From NCBI GenBank assembly GCA_016165875.1, contig JABBOT010000014.1, positions 3,491,726-3,555,725 of the forward strand: 64,000 bases of DNA, read 5' to 3'. The stretch comes from Acanthopleura granulata (lineage: Eukaryota; Mollusca; Polyplacophora; Chitonida; Chitonidae). Made by a program: the position numbers and the translations under genes. Shown here piece by piece: positions 10,462-25,400 of this stretch (the first letter of the stretch is position 1; the number at the start of each line of letters is the position of its first letter). Under the pieces are notes generated by a model. That model was given only the letters and a program-made list of their open reading frames with translations, was not told where the DNA came from and made no database searches.

Positions 10462-13400
10462 GTGTGTGTTTGTGTCACATTCGTGTAAGGCAAAAGAATA
10501 ACTTTAAGATGTAAGGAAAATGACTCACGAAAACTGACCAACTAGTAAACCTATTGACATCTTGAGCGAATGTTCTGTTCTGATTAGTGATTTGTCAGAC
10601 ACGCATGTGACGTCCCTGCCGGGAACGAATATAACAGATATACTGTTGTAGTTTTACCAGTCCTTACCAATCTGGCGAACATACTTACCCCGGTACATGT
10701 AGTTCAGGTTTACATTAAAATTTTAACAAATTCTAATAGGCACTTTGTGGACTGGCATTGGCCTGTCATAGACTGTAATAGCATTCACCCTACACAGGTC
10801 AACAACCATGCAATTCCATTTCTGGCTTCGACTGAAGAGAAGAGAAGGTTTTTTTAGCACTCCTGCATGGTATAATATTGAATCAGTTTTCAACTTCATA
10901 TGTTTGCAAAATTTGGAGTTATCTCCCTGCCTCCACATAATCATTCAGTATGTTAAAAACACATTGCCTTGCACTGCAATGACTTAAAGAGAGTTAATGC
11001 TAAATTATGAATGGGACGCTTAGGCTCAGTCTGAAGTGACGTCATTGGCAAGATTTGAAAATTAATTATCCTCACATTTATCCACTGTCATGTGGGTAGG
11101 AAAAGATTGGCGTGGTACTGGGTGTCCAAAACTATGAAATGAACACTGTTAGTTTAGGAGTTCAGTAGATACAGTAAGACCGGTAGGCTATGTAAAAAAT
11201 TTTAGGCTGAAAATGAGGATGATGATAACACCATAACTTGGTCTGAAGCAAACACATATTATTATTAAACACACTTGAGGTACACACGTAAAGACCACAG
11301 GAAAGTTCATGTAACTCATTAATTTTCTGGCTAAAATGCCACTTAATCATATTGATTGGGCACACATACAAAAAAGAAAGTGTCAACCTGAACAAAGATT
11401 ATCTACTCAGAATGATTTTACGTAACATTTTGTCATAGCCTTTGCTTGTAAGAATTGACTCACATTGCAGTTGTTTTGCTTCAGAAGTTACTGGTATACT
11501 CTTTTATTTTCAATTTCGCTGTTCTTTCCTTTTTTTTTTTTTTTTTATTTCAGTGTTTCAAGTTCTCCGGATGCTGTATAATGAAGTGTGGACCCTTCAG
11601 GACTGGCTGAGGTCAATTGGTGTGAACAGAGAGGGGAATTCCCTGGTGCAAGTTGGGGATTCCCAAAGGTTAGGGCGAAATGGAGGTCGCCATTTGCAGC
11701 ACTTGTAGAGTGCATATCATTGGAGAATTATCAACAGTGAAAAGTATCATTAACATGTTAATATGAAAATTGAAAGATCAGATGCCTAATAGTTGAGGAA
11801 AAGGAATTGAAACATTTAGATTAATAATAGCTATGAGGCACTGGCAAACACAAGCAGTTGTCATGTTTATATGGATCTGGATCAAAGGGAGGCAACTCTC
11901 AATGACTTGTGCACTAACAACAGCTGAAGCATGCTTATAGGAATGTATCCCTGGCTTTTCTGCAGAATACTAACATGTCAGGCCCTGTTATGCTCTCCTC
12001 TGCCCGAATATTCATCGCTATATACATTGCACGCTGGAAAAATGACTTCACTATGGTATGGAACCATGTGAAATCAATATGTCTCCCACCACCGTCATCC
12101 CCATCAGATTGTTTTGAACCATTTGTTGTTTTCAGCTATCATTTTTCTACATCTTTTCAGTTTCAAGCTTCTTCTAAGCTCCACTGTTGTTGCCTTTCCT
12201 GCCTGCGCAAAACTCCCACCCAGATTTCAGGGTGATGTCAGTTGCTCCAACCAGAGGGAGTTGTTACTTAGGGTCATTGGGGTGAGAGACTTATTTAATG
12301 GACTGTGTGTTACATCATTAGTAAAATCTAGGTGTGTATTCTTGCAGTTTCTTCCAGAATTCTCATTTTGTTTCAAGGTGAAAGGCAAAGGTTTTTGCCT
12401 GAACTGAAATGAAAAGAAAAGATAATAAATAGTGTAGCCTTAGCATTTTGAATGAGGAATGAAAACAGATTTAGGCAGAATTTGAAATCAGGGTGTTTCA
12501 TTTGCACTTTACTCGCTACTTTCCACATCTCTCCCATGTTAATTTTGTCAGAATAGGGTGTCAAAGCCTCAGTGATACCCCCCCCCCCCTTTGAACAGCG
12601 CAGTCACAGTTTTGAAGCCGACCTTCTCGCTATCTAGACCGAACTTTTATCTCAGGAGATTTACATATACTTACATTTACATGATCATGTGATCAGGCAC
12701 ATGGTGAAGTGCATTGGCTTCAAATACCATCATTGACAATCCTGGCCATTGTCAAGTTAGGTAAACAAATGAATCAGAAGGCTTACGTATAGATTCAGAT
12801 TAGATTGTTGAAGCCACAGGTCATATAAATCAGCACTTTCATATTGTCTGTTTTAGAGGATAAAGAAACATGGCAGAGCAAACAAGAATGTGCTGACTCT
12901 GGGGTTTGGAATGGTTTGTACATATTACAAATCTGACTTTGAAGTGAAAGGAAGCTGTTAGTGGAAAGACAGTTATGTAAAAAATTAGCTTTATTTTTCT
13001 AGTGTTTATTTTGCTATTGATTTAATTTTGTCTAAATGAAATGAATTCACTGAATGTTTGAATGCTGTGTTGGATTTGCCCAATGGGCCTATGTAATGTT
13101 GAAATAGCTTGTTTCTGTGCATGAATTGTACACATACATTAAAATAACAATAAAAAGTACAACAGCTCAGCTTTAAAAGACTGGCTTTCATAACAGTTAT
13201 GAGGGGCCTCCGTGGCTCTGTCGGTTAGCGTGCTAGTGCAGCACAATTAGCATGAAGCCTCTCGATAAATGCAGTCTGCAAGTTCAAGTCCAGCTCAGAC
13301 CGGCTTTCTCTCCGGCTGTACATAGGAAGATATGTCAGCATCCTGTGGATGGTCGTGGGTTTTCTCTGGGCTCTGCTCGGTTTCCTCCCACCATAATGCC

Positions 13401-16400
13401 GGCCACCATCATATAAGTGAAATATTCTTTAGTACGGCATAAAACACCAATCAATATATATAAATATATATATAATATATATATATAAATAAATAACAGT
13501 TATGAAGATTATGCCCATGGTTGTGAGGCCTTTTTCCAGCCACTTTCAGAATATCGTAAATTGAGTTTTGGACAACATTTTTATTCTTTGGTGAAAAAGT
13601 GAAAGTAAAAATATTGAGTTTTCTGATTTTTTTTCAAATTGAATTTCTTATAAGGAATTGACTAGAAAAACCCCTTGGTTCTTCACAGTTTAATGTCAGT
13701 GGTTTCATCTTCAATTAAATGTGAATGCTGGTTTTCATGAACTCTTTCCACTGGTCTGCTATGTGTTTGTCTCTCAGATATCTGATGATCAGAATGGCCG
13801 TATTGGCAGCCTGCCTGACATGGAATACCAGTACCCAAACAGTAACTTCAGTCAGCTCCATCTGTCTGTGTGGAACAAGCTATTCTCACGGTCAGTTTTC
13901 GTGTCGTCTGTTTATTTGTGTATTTATTTCATTCAGGGATTTTTTTCCTTTTAGGATGGCTAATGTAGAAATAGGGATTTTATAGCTCCACTTACCTACA
14001 GGAGTTGGTACTGCAAAGCCTTGTAACAAATCCAGAGCTCTTGTGTGTTCTTCTTAATGACCATTGCATTGGACTGGTATCAGTAAGATTTGTATTTGTG
14101 GTTTTCTAGTTGCTGTGGGTTGGAACTGTCGTTACATGCCTGCTATCTTTCTTGAGAACACAAGAACTCGGGACTTACATGTACTGAAAGCTTCGGAGTT
14201 ATCTGGAGCTAGAGATTTTAAAGAAATTAGCATTAAGAACATTAAAAATAAAAAGAAGTTACAACCAGAGTCCAATAAGAATCTGAAGGTTGGGCCATTT
14301 CTTGGAGTGTTGGTTGGGTTACCTCTAACAATCTTATTTTTAATGATGACCTTGCATTTATGTGAACCATTTTATAGATAGGTCGCGCAAGTACTTGTAA
14401 GTTGATTCTTCCATGAGTCTGGCAGTGTTAAGTCTGTTTCAGGGTGGGCGATGCTGTCGTGATGTACTTGCTTGAGAATGCCTCCCTCTTCCTACTGATA
14501 CCTCCCTCCTGCTACGCACAAATCACAGGTCAGCCGACTAACTCACGTCCAGGGCTGTTATGAACAGATATCAGTTTTATATCTGAAGGTACTGCTAACA
14601 GGGCATGTACCACTCTCTACACTTGCTTCGCATCACTGCCACCACTAGTTTGGAGTCAGTTCGTTTGCATGTAGGCTTGTTTAGGCTGATGCCCTTGTGT
14701 GTACATGGGGGGGGCTCCGTGGTAGAGGGGGTTAGCACGCCAGCCTGGCACGATGACCCAGGTACCTCTCACCAATGTCCAGCTCGCTCTGGCTTCCTCT
14801 TGTGGTCATACGTGGGAAAGTCCACCAGCAACCTGTGGATTGTTGTGGGATCCTCTGGGCTCTGTCCGGTTTCCTCCCACTGTATCATGCTGGCTACCAC
14901 AGTACAAGTGAAATATTCATGAATATGGTGTAAAGCACCAATCAATCAAATAAATAAATAAATGTTGCGGGCATATAATCAGCATACAAGAACAAACTTG
15001 TGCCAGGGTGGGCTCGGTTGGCTCTGTGACGTCACTATTGATTATGATTGATTGATTGATTCATCCACGTTACATGGCTACTTAGGACTTTTTTTTGTGA
15101 AGTTTGATTAATTTCTTAGCAGAAAAACTTAAGTGTTGGCTTCAGAAGGATAATTTTAAGGCCATTATGTGTTTCTGAATGAGCACTTTTGCATACTAAT
15201 CAGTGGTGAAAATCTAAATATCAAAGGTGAAATGCGGCAGTTTCATTATAGGTTCATTGCATGAAACATCGATGTTTTAATTTTGTGTGGTTATTTATGA
15301 TGCTTCCAGCATCCAGTGGTTCCACAGATCAATTCAACGTAAAATACAACGGTAACTCCAAATGTTGAAGGGATTATGTTGGCAATCATCGTAGCCACCA
15401 TCCCTGTGTCTGCCTACCATGCTTGTAATTTCTTGAATATTTGCAACCCCACCCCCACCCCCACCCCCAACACTGCTACATTTTTATAAGCCTGTATGAT
15501 CCTTTACTGTACATATTTCCCGATGATGGCACAACCTAAGTAGCCCAAATACTATTGATTATATATTGAGTATATAATGACCTCAATTTTCGGAGTTACC
15601 TTCGTTCTAGTTATAATACTCCATCGTCACTTATGATGGTGAAACATCTGAGCTGCATCGTTTAATTTGGAATGCTGGGGATCAAATTTTGTCCTTTCCT
15701 ATGATGTATTGTAGGATTTGGACATGAAAAGTCATGAATTTCAGTTTTGGAAACATCCGTCAGCCCTGCACACTCTGTGCTGAAGCACTATACTTCCTAT
15801 ACTATAGTTTTAGCCAGTTAAAATTCGTTTTCAGAAGCATATTAAACTGAAAATCTACTGTTGAACCCAATTTTTCAGATATTGGTAAGAAATTAACCAG
15901 GCTTTGCAAAAACTCGTAAGTGGCCCTATAAAGTGGATGAATCTGAATATGTTTCCTGAATTTTCACCACTTTTCAGGTTTTCCTGCTCACAATCTCCCA
16001 CATTTCGATTTTCGATCTCGTGAGGTTTTACTGAAAGCACCACCCCATTTGTCCATGATAGAAAAAGCTAAGTCCGGTTTGTGTCGAGGAGAGCTTGCCA
16101 GTATTAATGAGGACCAGCCGGAGAAAATGAGTAATTCAACAGGCATTGCCAAACATATGTCAAGAAAACGAAAAAGGTCCAGTGTGGGTGATGAAGAATT
16201 GTTGAAGAAGGGAAAAAGACAAAGCACAGACCAGCGTGTTGCTACGAAGGTTTGTGGCGTTGAAATTATTCATATGTTCATAAACATGTTCATATTTGAT
16301 TAGTAATTAATTTTTAGCTCACTGTTACAAGGTGAGGCTAAGTATGATGTTCCACAACAAGGTTTTTAATTTCTGTTGTGGTTGGAAACTCCTTGACCTG

Positions 16401-19400
16401 TTATTTCTGAGATTTCTGTGTGTGAGATTTTAGCTTTGGGTCAGTAAGTCTCACATTTTCATTGTAACATCTTCGGGACACTTTAATAATGACATAATGG
16501 TTGAATGAATATTCTTTGGAGGAGTGGACTTCTAATTCTTAGGTGATGTATGATTTTTTTTTTTAACAAAATTATTAGGTTTTTGCATTTTCTCAGCCTA
16601 GTTGACATGATAGCTCATATCTTCACCAACACCACCTGGCCCTTCCCCTGCCTTACATCGGAACTCATTTTGTCATTTTTCACCAGAAATTGTCACAGAG
16701 GATGAGACTATCACAAAATCTAGCCGAACATTGATAACCAGTTTCCCAAAATAATATGACGAGGAAGAAGGGATCAAGATTCGTACGCATAATGCTGTCA
16801 AAGATTCCATGTCAACTTGTTAATGTAATCTTCTCTACTTTTTTTTTTATTTTGAATAAAATAAGTAACAGTTTGTGTTTGAGTAGACCAATTAGGCAGT
16901 TTATTCGAGGTCTGAATTACCTGATGAGTGAGATCTAGAGGTAACATGTAGCCTTTGTCTGATCATCATTCTTGTTGATGCCTGGTAGCAGGCTGGTTCC
17001 AGGGCTCGCATGTATTTATGGTGCTGTCTCACTGAAACACCATGCCACAGACACTTGACATGATCCCTACCGCTAACAACTGTACTTAGATCTCATGTCT
17101 GAGAATCTTTCAACTTTGCTGTGTTTCAGCAAGTCCTTGAAGCAGAGAAGTTGTCTGGACCATTTGATGGAGTTCATGAACAGTGTCGGCAGACATCCAA
17201 ACGGAGAACACGGCGTGGGAAGAAGAAGAGCATTCAGAAACATCTGACGAATGATCTTGTATCAGGTTCTGTGAAATATGTGTAAGTAAGCCTATTTATG
17301 GTGTGCCTTGTTTTAAAACAGTGTGATATTTCATGTGCTTGCTCTGCTTAGTTACAACGTTGATAGTGTGACCAGGCTTATCAGTTAGGGACTTGATTTA
17401 TTTATTTGTTGATTTGATTGATGTTTTAAGCCATACTCGAGAATATTTCACTTATACGACGGCGGCCAGCATTATGTTGGGAGGAAACCGGGCAGAGCCC
17501 TGGGGAAACCCACAACCATCCGCATCCTTCCCATGTTCGGCCGGAGAGGAAGCCAGCATGAGCTAAATTTGAACTCATAGCGACCGCATAGGTGGGAGGC
17601 TTCGGGTCATTGCTAACTGACTGAGGCATGGAGTCCCCTATCAGGGATTGGAATCAATGATCTCTGCGTGTAAAGTCCAACCCTCTACCACTAGATTCAA
17701 AGGCAATTTCCACCAGCACGTAGGCAGACAACACTTGTATGTCAGACTCTTACAATGGGTTTGTTGACATTGAGGTATTGGCCTACTTGTAAGTGATGAA
17801 GCTGCTGGCATTTGATATGTACCGTCCATTTTAGGGGTCAGGTCATTTATTCAGGTCATGTCATGTACATGTTTTTGTCCCCGAAAATTGTTGTCAGTAT
17901 TAAACTGATTATTAAAATTCATGAGGTAAGTTTTGATTTTTTCCAGCGGCAACAAGATCCTTAGTTGGTCTCGTTGCTTGTACAGAAGAGACCTCAGTGA
18001 AAAGTGGCCTAAAGATCGTAAGTTTTGTGAGCGAGTCTTTGCCATATTCTACTGGCTCAGCCAACTAAAGCTTTCTGTAAATTTGAGAAAAGATGTACAC
18101 ACCTGTCTTCTTCCAGTCCAACCCTTTACATTAAATGAAATGTGTGGATCTTCCTTACCTGTGTTTTATAATCAGATATTAATAATCTTTATATTCTGAG
18201 GGTTGAAAAGCAGTGCCCATTTTTTTTACTCTCAGGAAGGAATAATAGTACAAAATCTAATCAGAAGTCTTAAACCAGTCAGATGCTGTTGCCATCCTTG
18301 AAGATTTTTGGACAACTGATTTGACTGTGGTTTTTTTTGGCTCAACACACACATATATATATGCAGACTCTCAGAGGGCAGAATTTTAGTAATTTATAAT
18401 ACGAGACATTTGTGTTGAACTATTGAAGAGTTGTTGGGCTGTAGCAAATGATATTTATGGGTTCCCTGTGGGACACCTCTTGAAATCGTTTGGATTATTA
18501 TTATTATTATTCTTTTGAGTAAAATTGCAATATCTCCCAAACTACTGAAGGGAGAGAATCCAAACTTTGCAGTCTTGATCATGAACATGAAGCAACGAAG
18601 CAACTTTTGACATTGAGTGTCCATTGGTCAGTCACGTGATTTAGCGGCCAATTTGAATTTATTGTTACGTTTAAAAAATCTTCTTCTCAAAAATGGGTAA
18701 AGCTGTCAAGAAGAAATTTCATTTGCTCTTTCTAGGTGGGTCGTCCTACTCAGAAAGCCTTGCGTTGTTAAATTTGATATGCAAATTAGGCTGTATTGCT
18801 TAAAATGATTAACCAAACATACTATCTGGTGCTCCATGTTGTCAGGATTACAACTCTGCAAGAATTAGTTTTGTACATTGTATAATTTTATAGTTTTTGC
18901 TAAGAAACCAACAAAAATTTCTCCAAAAAACTCCTATTTAGATAACCTGGGAGCAGTAGATCAAGAGCAAAATTTCTCCCTGTGACAGAGCCCTGGTATT
19001 TGACAGGACTATTTGTTTTGTTTTTTTTTCACTGGCTTTCACCATAGACCCAGTGAACCCTGTAATGGGCTTCAGGAAAGCATTTACTCTGATTTGGTTG
19101 GCCACAAGGTAGGTATTCTAATTCTGTCTGGCACTGTGAGCAACAGATCAAATGCACAATCACTATATGCATGTGGCTGAACCCTGGCTTTCATGGCAGC
19201 CCCAGTGAATGTTTTACCTAGCAGTCTCCGGTTCAAATCCAGTTAAAGCCTGCAAGTCTTGTTTCCTAGCACTCTGAGATTGTGATTCAGTCTATTTCCT
19301 ATCATTTTTACATGGAAATTTTTCCCCACAATTTTTATTTTTCAACCTGACTTACTTTGGACGGCATATTGCCATGAATATAATGGGTTGACATGTTATT

Positions 19401-22400
19401 TTCTCCAGAAGGGTTTTTCCGATGGAGCTGAAATTTAAAACACAGACACAATACGTCGGGGCAAATTACGTGTGCAAAAATTATTTTCATGTCTTGAAAA
19501 CTGTAGAAATGCACTGATTACCGAAGTTGTCACGTGACCAAAAGTTTTTAGATTTAAATATTTTAAGTCTGCTACCTGACGTAGTTTGACGTCCTGATCA
19601 CGAATCTGATCTTATTTTTTGTCTGCGACTTTCTGATTCAAATTAGGATCAAAGTATGAAAGATGCAATTTTCCCCATATGTGGAGGTCACGTGACTGAA
19701 AACCATTACAGCTGTAATGCTGAAAATTACAGAGTGCAAAGGGCCAGATATGCTCTATACAAAGTGGGGAAAAAGCAAAAGTTCCCCACATTTAGAGGTC
19801 ACATGATAGGAAACCTCTGTTGCTGTAAAGTTAATCATCGCTGAGCGCATTTGATGGGACGTGGGCAAAAAAATCAAAGCTGAACTGCTTCCACGCTGGT
19901 TTTTAGTACAAGGTCCATTGTATATGATACCTGGTAGTCATGGGTTAAAGTTCTTTTTCAGTCTTTTCTGTATTTGTTCTCTTTTTTTTCTTGCCCTGAA
20001 GTTATCGGGGGACTACCAGATGTGGTAAATAGGTAATAGTGTAGACCTCGGCAACGCTGTTGGATAACAGCTTTAATTATTGTTATTTTTAGTCCTCACG
20101 TAAAATTGCAATACCTCCCAAACTGCTGAAGACAGAGAATCCAAAGTTTTCAGTCTTTACAATGAACATATCTAGCAACTTTTGACGTTGAGTGTCCATT
20201 TGCTAGTCATGTGATTTAGTGGCCATTTTGAATTTTATTGTTAAGCTTAAAAACTCTTCTTCTTAGAAACAGATAAAGCTGTCGAGAGGAAATTCCATTT
20301 GCTGTTTCTGCATGGATTGCCTGATGTACAAATCTGATGTGCAGATTAGGCTGTAATTAAGATCCAAACTTAGGTAAAAATTACATCGTCTCTAAAATAT
20401 TACTTAAAATGATTAACCAAACATACTGTCTGGTGCACCATGTTGTCAGGATTACAATTCTGCAAGAATTAGTTTCGTACATTGTATAGTTTTGAAGTTT
20501 GTGCTAGGAAACCAACGAAGATTTCTCAGAATTCTCCCATTTACATAACATGGGAGCAGTAGGTCAAAGACACAGTCTCTCCGCACCTGTGGTTTGGCCG
20601 GCATGAGTGGGGTATTCTTATTCTGTCTGGAGCCAGGAGCAGTACATCAGAAGCACAGTCTTTCCCTTATTTTCTTTTCACTGGCTTTTACCATGGCCCC
20701 AATGAACACTGTACCTAGCAGTCTCAGGTTCAAATCCAGATAAATCCTGCTAGTCTTTTTTCTCTCTTTTTTTTTCAAGCATCATGAAATTATTAGGCAC
20801 TGTAGACTAGTGCTAGCTCTCTGAGGTTCTATTCCAGTCTGTTTCTTATCATTTTTATATGGAAATTTTTTCCCCACAATTTTTATTTTTCAACCTGATT
20901 TACTTTGGACGGCATATTGCCATGAATATAATGCGTTGACACGTCATTTTCTCCAAAAGGGTGTATCCGATGGAGCTGAAATTTACAAGGCAGACACAAT
21001 ACGTGTGCAAAAATCATTTTCCTATCTTGAAAACTGTAGAAATGCACTGATTACTGAAGTTGTCAAGTGATGAAAAGTTTTTGAATTTAAACATTTTAAG
21101 TATGCTACCTGATGTAGTTTGACGTTCTGATATCAAATCTGATCTTATATGTTGTCTGCAGTGTATACTTTTGACGCAAATTATGATCAGAATTCAAAAA
21201 ATGCAATTTTTTCCATATTTAAAGGTCACCTAACAGAAAACCGCGACATCTGTAATGCTCAAATTACAGAGTGCAAAGGGCCAGATATGTACTATACAAA
21301 GTGTGAAAGAGCAATATTTCTCCACCTTTAGAGGTCACGTGATAGGAAACCGCTATAGCTATAAAACTGAACATCGCTGAATGCAGTTTACTATGAGAAT
21401 GGAGATTATCTTTGCTGCGCTGTATTCTTTATGTCTTTTGTTATGGGCTATGGGCAAAGGATCAAAACTGAACTGTTTCCACGCTGGATTTCAGTAGTAG
21501 ACCCATTCCATATGGGGGTTGTGGGTTCAAACCTAGTTGGGTTCATCCCTTCTCAAACTTTTCATTTTTTTTTTTCTCTTTTTTTATTACCATAAAGTTA
21601 TCAGGGGACTACCAAATGTGATAAATAGGTAACAGTGTGGACCCCAGCAACGCAGTTGGATAACAGCTTTTATTATACATTTTTTTTTTTTATAAATTTT
21701 TCAGGTTGTAATGCCATGCTCAATTTTTTTCCCTTTTAACTGTTTACTACAACCCCAGTGGCCTTGTGCTTGGAGGTCAGGAGATCTGGGATATATCTTG
21801 GGTGGGGTCATACCAGAGACTTAGAAAAATGGTGCGTTTTGCTGCCTTGCTTGGCGCTCAGCACTGTGAGGTTAGACCAAGGAAACAGGATTGGTCGGCC
21901 AAGTGTCAGTGTGATGTGACCTGGTGAGGTGTCAAGTCTGGTGTCTCTGACGTGATATTCCAGTGGTAGCAGCACTTTGGCTGCATGGACTCACCCTACC
22001 CCAAGACATAGTATATATGCATACTTAAAGAACTTCTCGTGGTTATATGATTGAAAAAGTGTTAAGTACATGTACGACTAAAAACCTAAGCATACATACA
22101 TACATGCATACTATTTACTGCAGTAAGGGAATGAAGGACACTGGACATGCACTGTTGTATATTTTATTGTACAATCTGCTTACGTTGTTTCAGATTGCAT
22201 GAATTTTCACAGCACAGACATCCAAGCTCAGACAACAAAGCTTTTCCATTCAATGTTTGCTGAAGTTTTACCTTCTGAGCAGCATAGCAGCGCATCAAAG
22301 GTTGGGAACGTGACTGAACTTAAACATCTTGATGGTCAGCCACCTAGTGGGAGTGACCAGAACTGCAACAGAGAAGAGCTCACAGGGGAGGCAACCACAA

Positions 22401-25400
22401 ACAGGGGTGGACTATTGGCTGTCCTCACCCAAGTGAAATCACAGCTGGAACACATCCTAGCAAAGCACAGGTATAGCTAATAAAATAAAAAGTGAAGGTT
22501 AAGTCAAAATTGTAAAAAATTCTGTAAAATGACGTCCTTCGTAATTGACATGGTGTTAAAATATTGAATACTGAAGCCTCACATCAGTGAAAATGTTCAA
22601 TTTTTTGAATCAAGCCCAGGGATTTTTCTGGCCAATTTCTTTTTAGAAATTCTGTTTGAAGAACTCAGAAAAGATCAAAAGCCAAGTTCATTCCATAAAA
22701 ACTCAAAACAGTATTTGTCTAAAAAAACTCAGTTTTCTGATATTTGTCATTCTGTAACGATAAGAAGAAAGTGGCTACAAAAACATGTGCAAGCCATGGC
22801 TTGTTCCTCTCCTTCTGCTGGGTAGATCGAGAAGTTTCTGAGAAAAACAGAAGTGTTTTCTAGTCACATTTTTTCATCTTTACCTTTGTCTACCCTTCTG
22901 CGTGTCAATTTTTCTGTCCATCATGTTATTAAAAATGCTCAATGACTTGCTGATCTTGTTATTTCCACTCCAGTAGGCAAACCGAACAAAATTAAGCACA
23001 GCTGTGCAATATTGTTGTGGTCTATGGCCAAGATTTTAAGGTCAGAGCTCATATTTGGCCATCTAACATTGCACCTCTGAAACTCTTGAGCTGTATCAAA
23101 TTAGAGAAACTCTGTCGAGGGATTCCCTGGTATGCCACAGACTCTTGGGATTACACTGTCATTAGCCAGAATGACATTTATTCTACTTTCTATCGTTATC
23201 CTATTTTCAAAGCATTTACAGAGTTCACATTTTGCTTGTTAAACTACTGGCATTCCCCATAATGGATAGGTCGAACTGAAAAACCTATTGCAGTCGATAC
23301 ATATATAACTGCTCCTGAAAATTATGTGACATTTAAACCGCAATTTAAAAAAATGTGGATCAGTTACGTAGAGAACTTACGGTGTAATTTGTAACATTTC
23401 TGTTGTCCATAACTTGTCCTCTTTTATGTAATTAACTGAGAGGCAAGTAAAATAAATTGTTTTGCAAGAAGTTTTAAACCCTCTATAAAGACATGTTTTC
23501 GTCTACGCAGATCATGTCCATTCCGCCCATTGCTGAATCAGTACTGTGGTATTTCCAAGATGAAGAGACGTTGCAGGTGTTCAGTTGATGTCGGAAACCC
23601 TTGTAAGATTGCACCTGTGTCACAAACAGCGCTGAGTATTCCTGATGACCTTTATCCTTCTGTTGAAAATCTTAACTCGGTTGTGGGTTCAAATCCAGCT
23701 GCTGGCATATATACACATAAGTGTATATGGACCGTACCTGTAACATGTTGGCTGGCTAGAGATACTGCAAGGCTTGTTTGTGTCTTGGTGGCCGGTTTGT
23801 TACTGTCTTGGTGGCTGGCTTGTTGCTGTTCTGGTGGGTGGCTTGTTGCTGTCTTGGTGGCCAGCTTGTTGCTGTCTTAGTGGGTGGCCAGCTTGTTGCT
23901 GTCTCGGTGGCTGGCTTGTTGCTGTTTTGGTGGGTGGCTTGTTGCTGTTTTGGTGGCCGGTTTGTTACTGTCTTGGTGGCTGGCTTGTTGCTGTTCTGGT
24001 GGGTGGCTTGTTGCTGTCTTGGTGGCCAGCTTGTTGCTGTCTTAGTGGGTGGCCAGCTTGTTGCTGTCTCGGTGGCTGGCTTGTTGCTGTTTTGGTGGGT
24101 GGCTTGTTGCTGTTTTGGTGGCCAGCTTGTTGCTGTCTCGGTGGCCAGCTTGTTGCTGTCTCGGTGGGTGGCTTGTTGCTGTTTTGGTGGGTGGCTTGTT
24201 GCTGTTTTGGTGGCCAGCTTGTTGCTGTCTCGGTGGCCAGCTTGTTGCTGTCTTGGTGGCCGAAGTAGTGCTGTCTTGTGGGACGGTTGTTGCTGTCTTG
24301 GTGGCATTCCGTGCTGCCTTCTTGGAATCTGTTGCTGTAAGCTGTCAGCAGCACTAAATGCCAATAAGGTGCTATTAATCCACACTTTAAGCTCACACTT
24401 CAGCTGAAAAACTGGGTATCAAAGGTTGGTCAGCTCCCCGAAAGAGTCTGTTGGTTATTCCGTGAGTATTCTAGTTTTCTCCTCCCGTGGCTCCAACTAG
24501 TGTCTTCAAATAGTGAAATATTTTTTGGAATACAGCACAATTAAAGCCCCAATGGAATAAAAAAATACACTGTAGTTTATGGGTACATTATTATTTGTAC
24601 ATTTATGAATTATTAATTCATTAATATTTGACGTTTTAAACACTGACTCAGCTGATAGAATTTTCCCTCCCCTTGCAGAAGCAGTGGCAGCCTCTTCATT
24701 TACAGATGTCTGTGCTTCAGTGTATTCTCATTGGTACATGTATTTTTCTTGATACACCCCTTAACTGCAAAAGGTTAGGTTGGATGAGGAAACTACATGT
24801 GCGTGTGTGTGTTTCAAAAATACGTTGCTCATCAGCTGGTTTTAGTTAAATGTACAGTCAAACCTGCAACTATGGCCACCTGTAAGAAGTGTCCATCTGC
24901 CATAAGCGCCCACTCTCTGTCGTGATCAAACAATTTTCCGTGTTAAATGAGCTGAAATATGCAGGCACCTGTCCAACGCGTCCAGCAGCCAATATATTTT
25001 GCCGCCAAATTCTGTATCAACCTGTCCTACACGGCCGAGACTTTCAACAGTAACGATGATTGCCTCATTGGACATTCAAAAATTTCAAAATGAAGACCAC
25101 AGGCTTCAGTAGTTTTTGTAGTGATTAATAGTTGTAATTATAACCTGCCACTTTGTGAAGACAAGTGAAGTGTGAAGATTACTGGTCAGTGGCAGTGAAA
25201 GTCTATTGTTCTTTAATCAGGCTCAGCTGGTTATAGTCTGGACACCCCTGCACTGCTGCAGTGGATGAGGCCTGACCTCCTGTGGTTCCTTCCATGAATG
25301 GTTTCTTTGACAAATTATCTGGCTTGCTTGGCCATTATCTTTGCAGGCAAATGGTATTGTGTCTTCACTTTGCCTGTACCGAACACATGGTGAAATTGAT

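Noticed and set aside
13203..13330. tRNA gene
   Set aside because: A- and B-box-like blocks are present but belong to the tRNA-derived head of a SINE; no complete cloverleaf is seen. The same holds for the other family 1 copies.
23756..24407. Open frames of 209 codons on both strands
   Set aside because: They lie inside a minisatellite whose 165-bp period is a multiple of three; composition is purely repetitive and the stretch is within a TERT intron.
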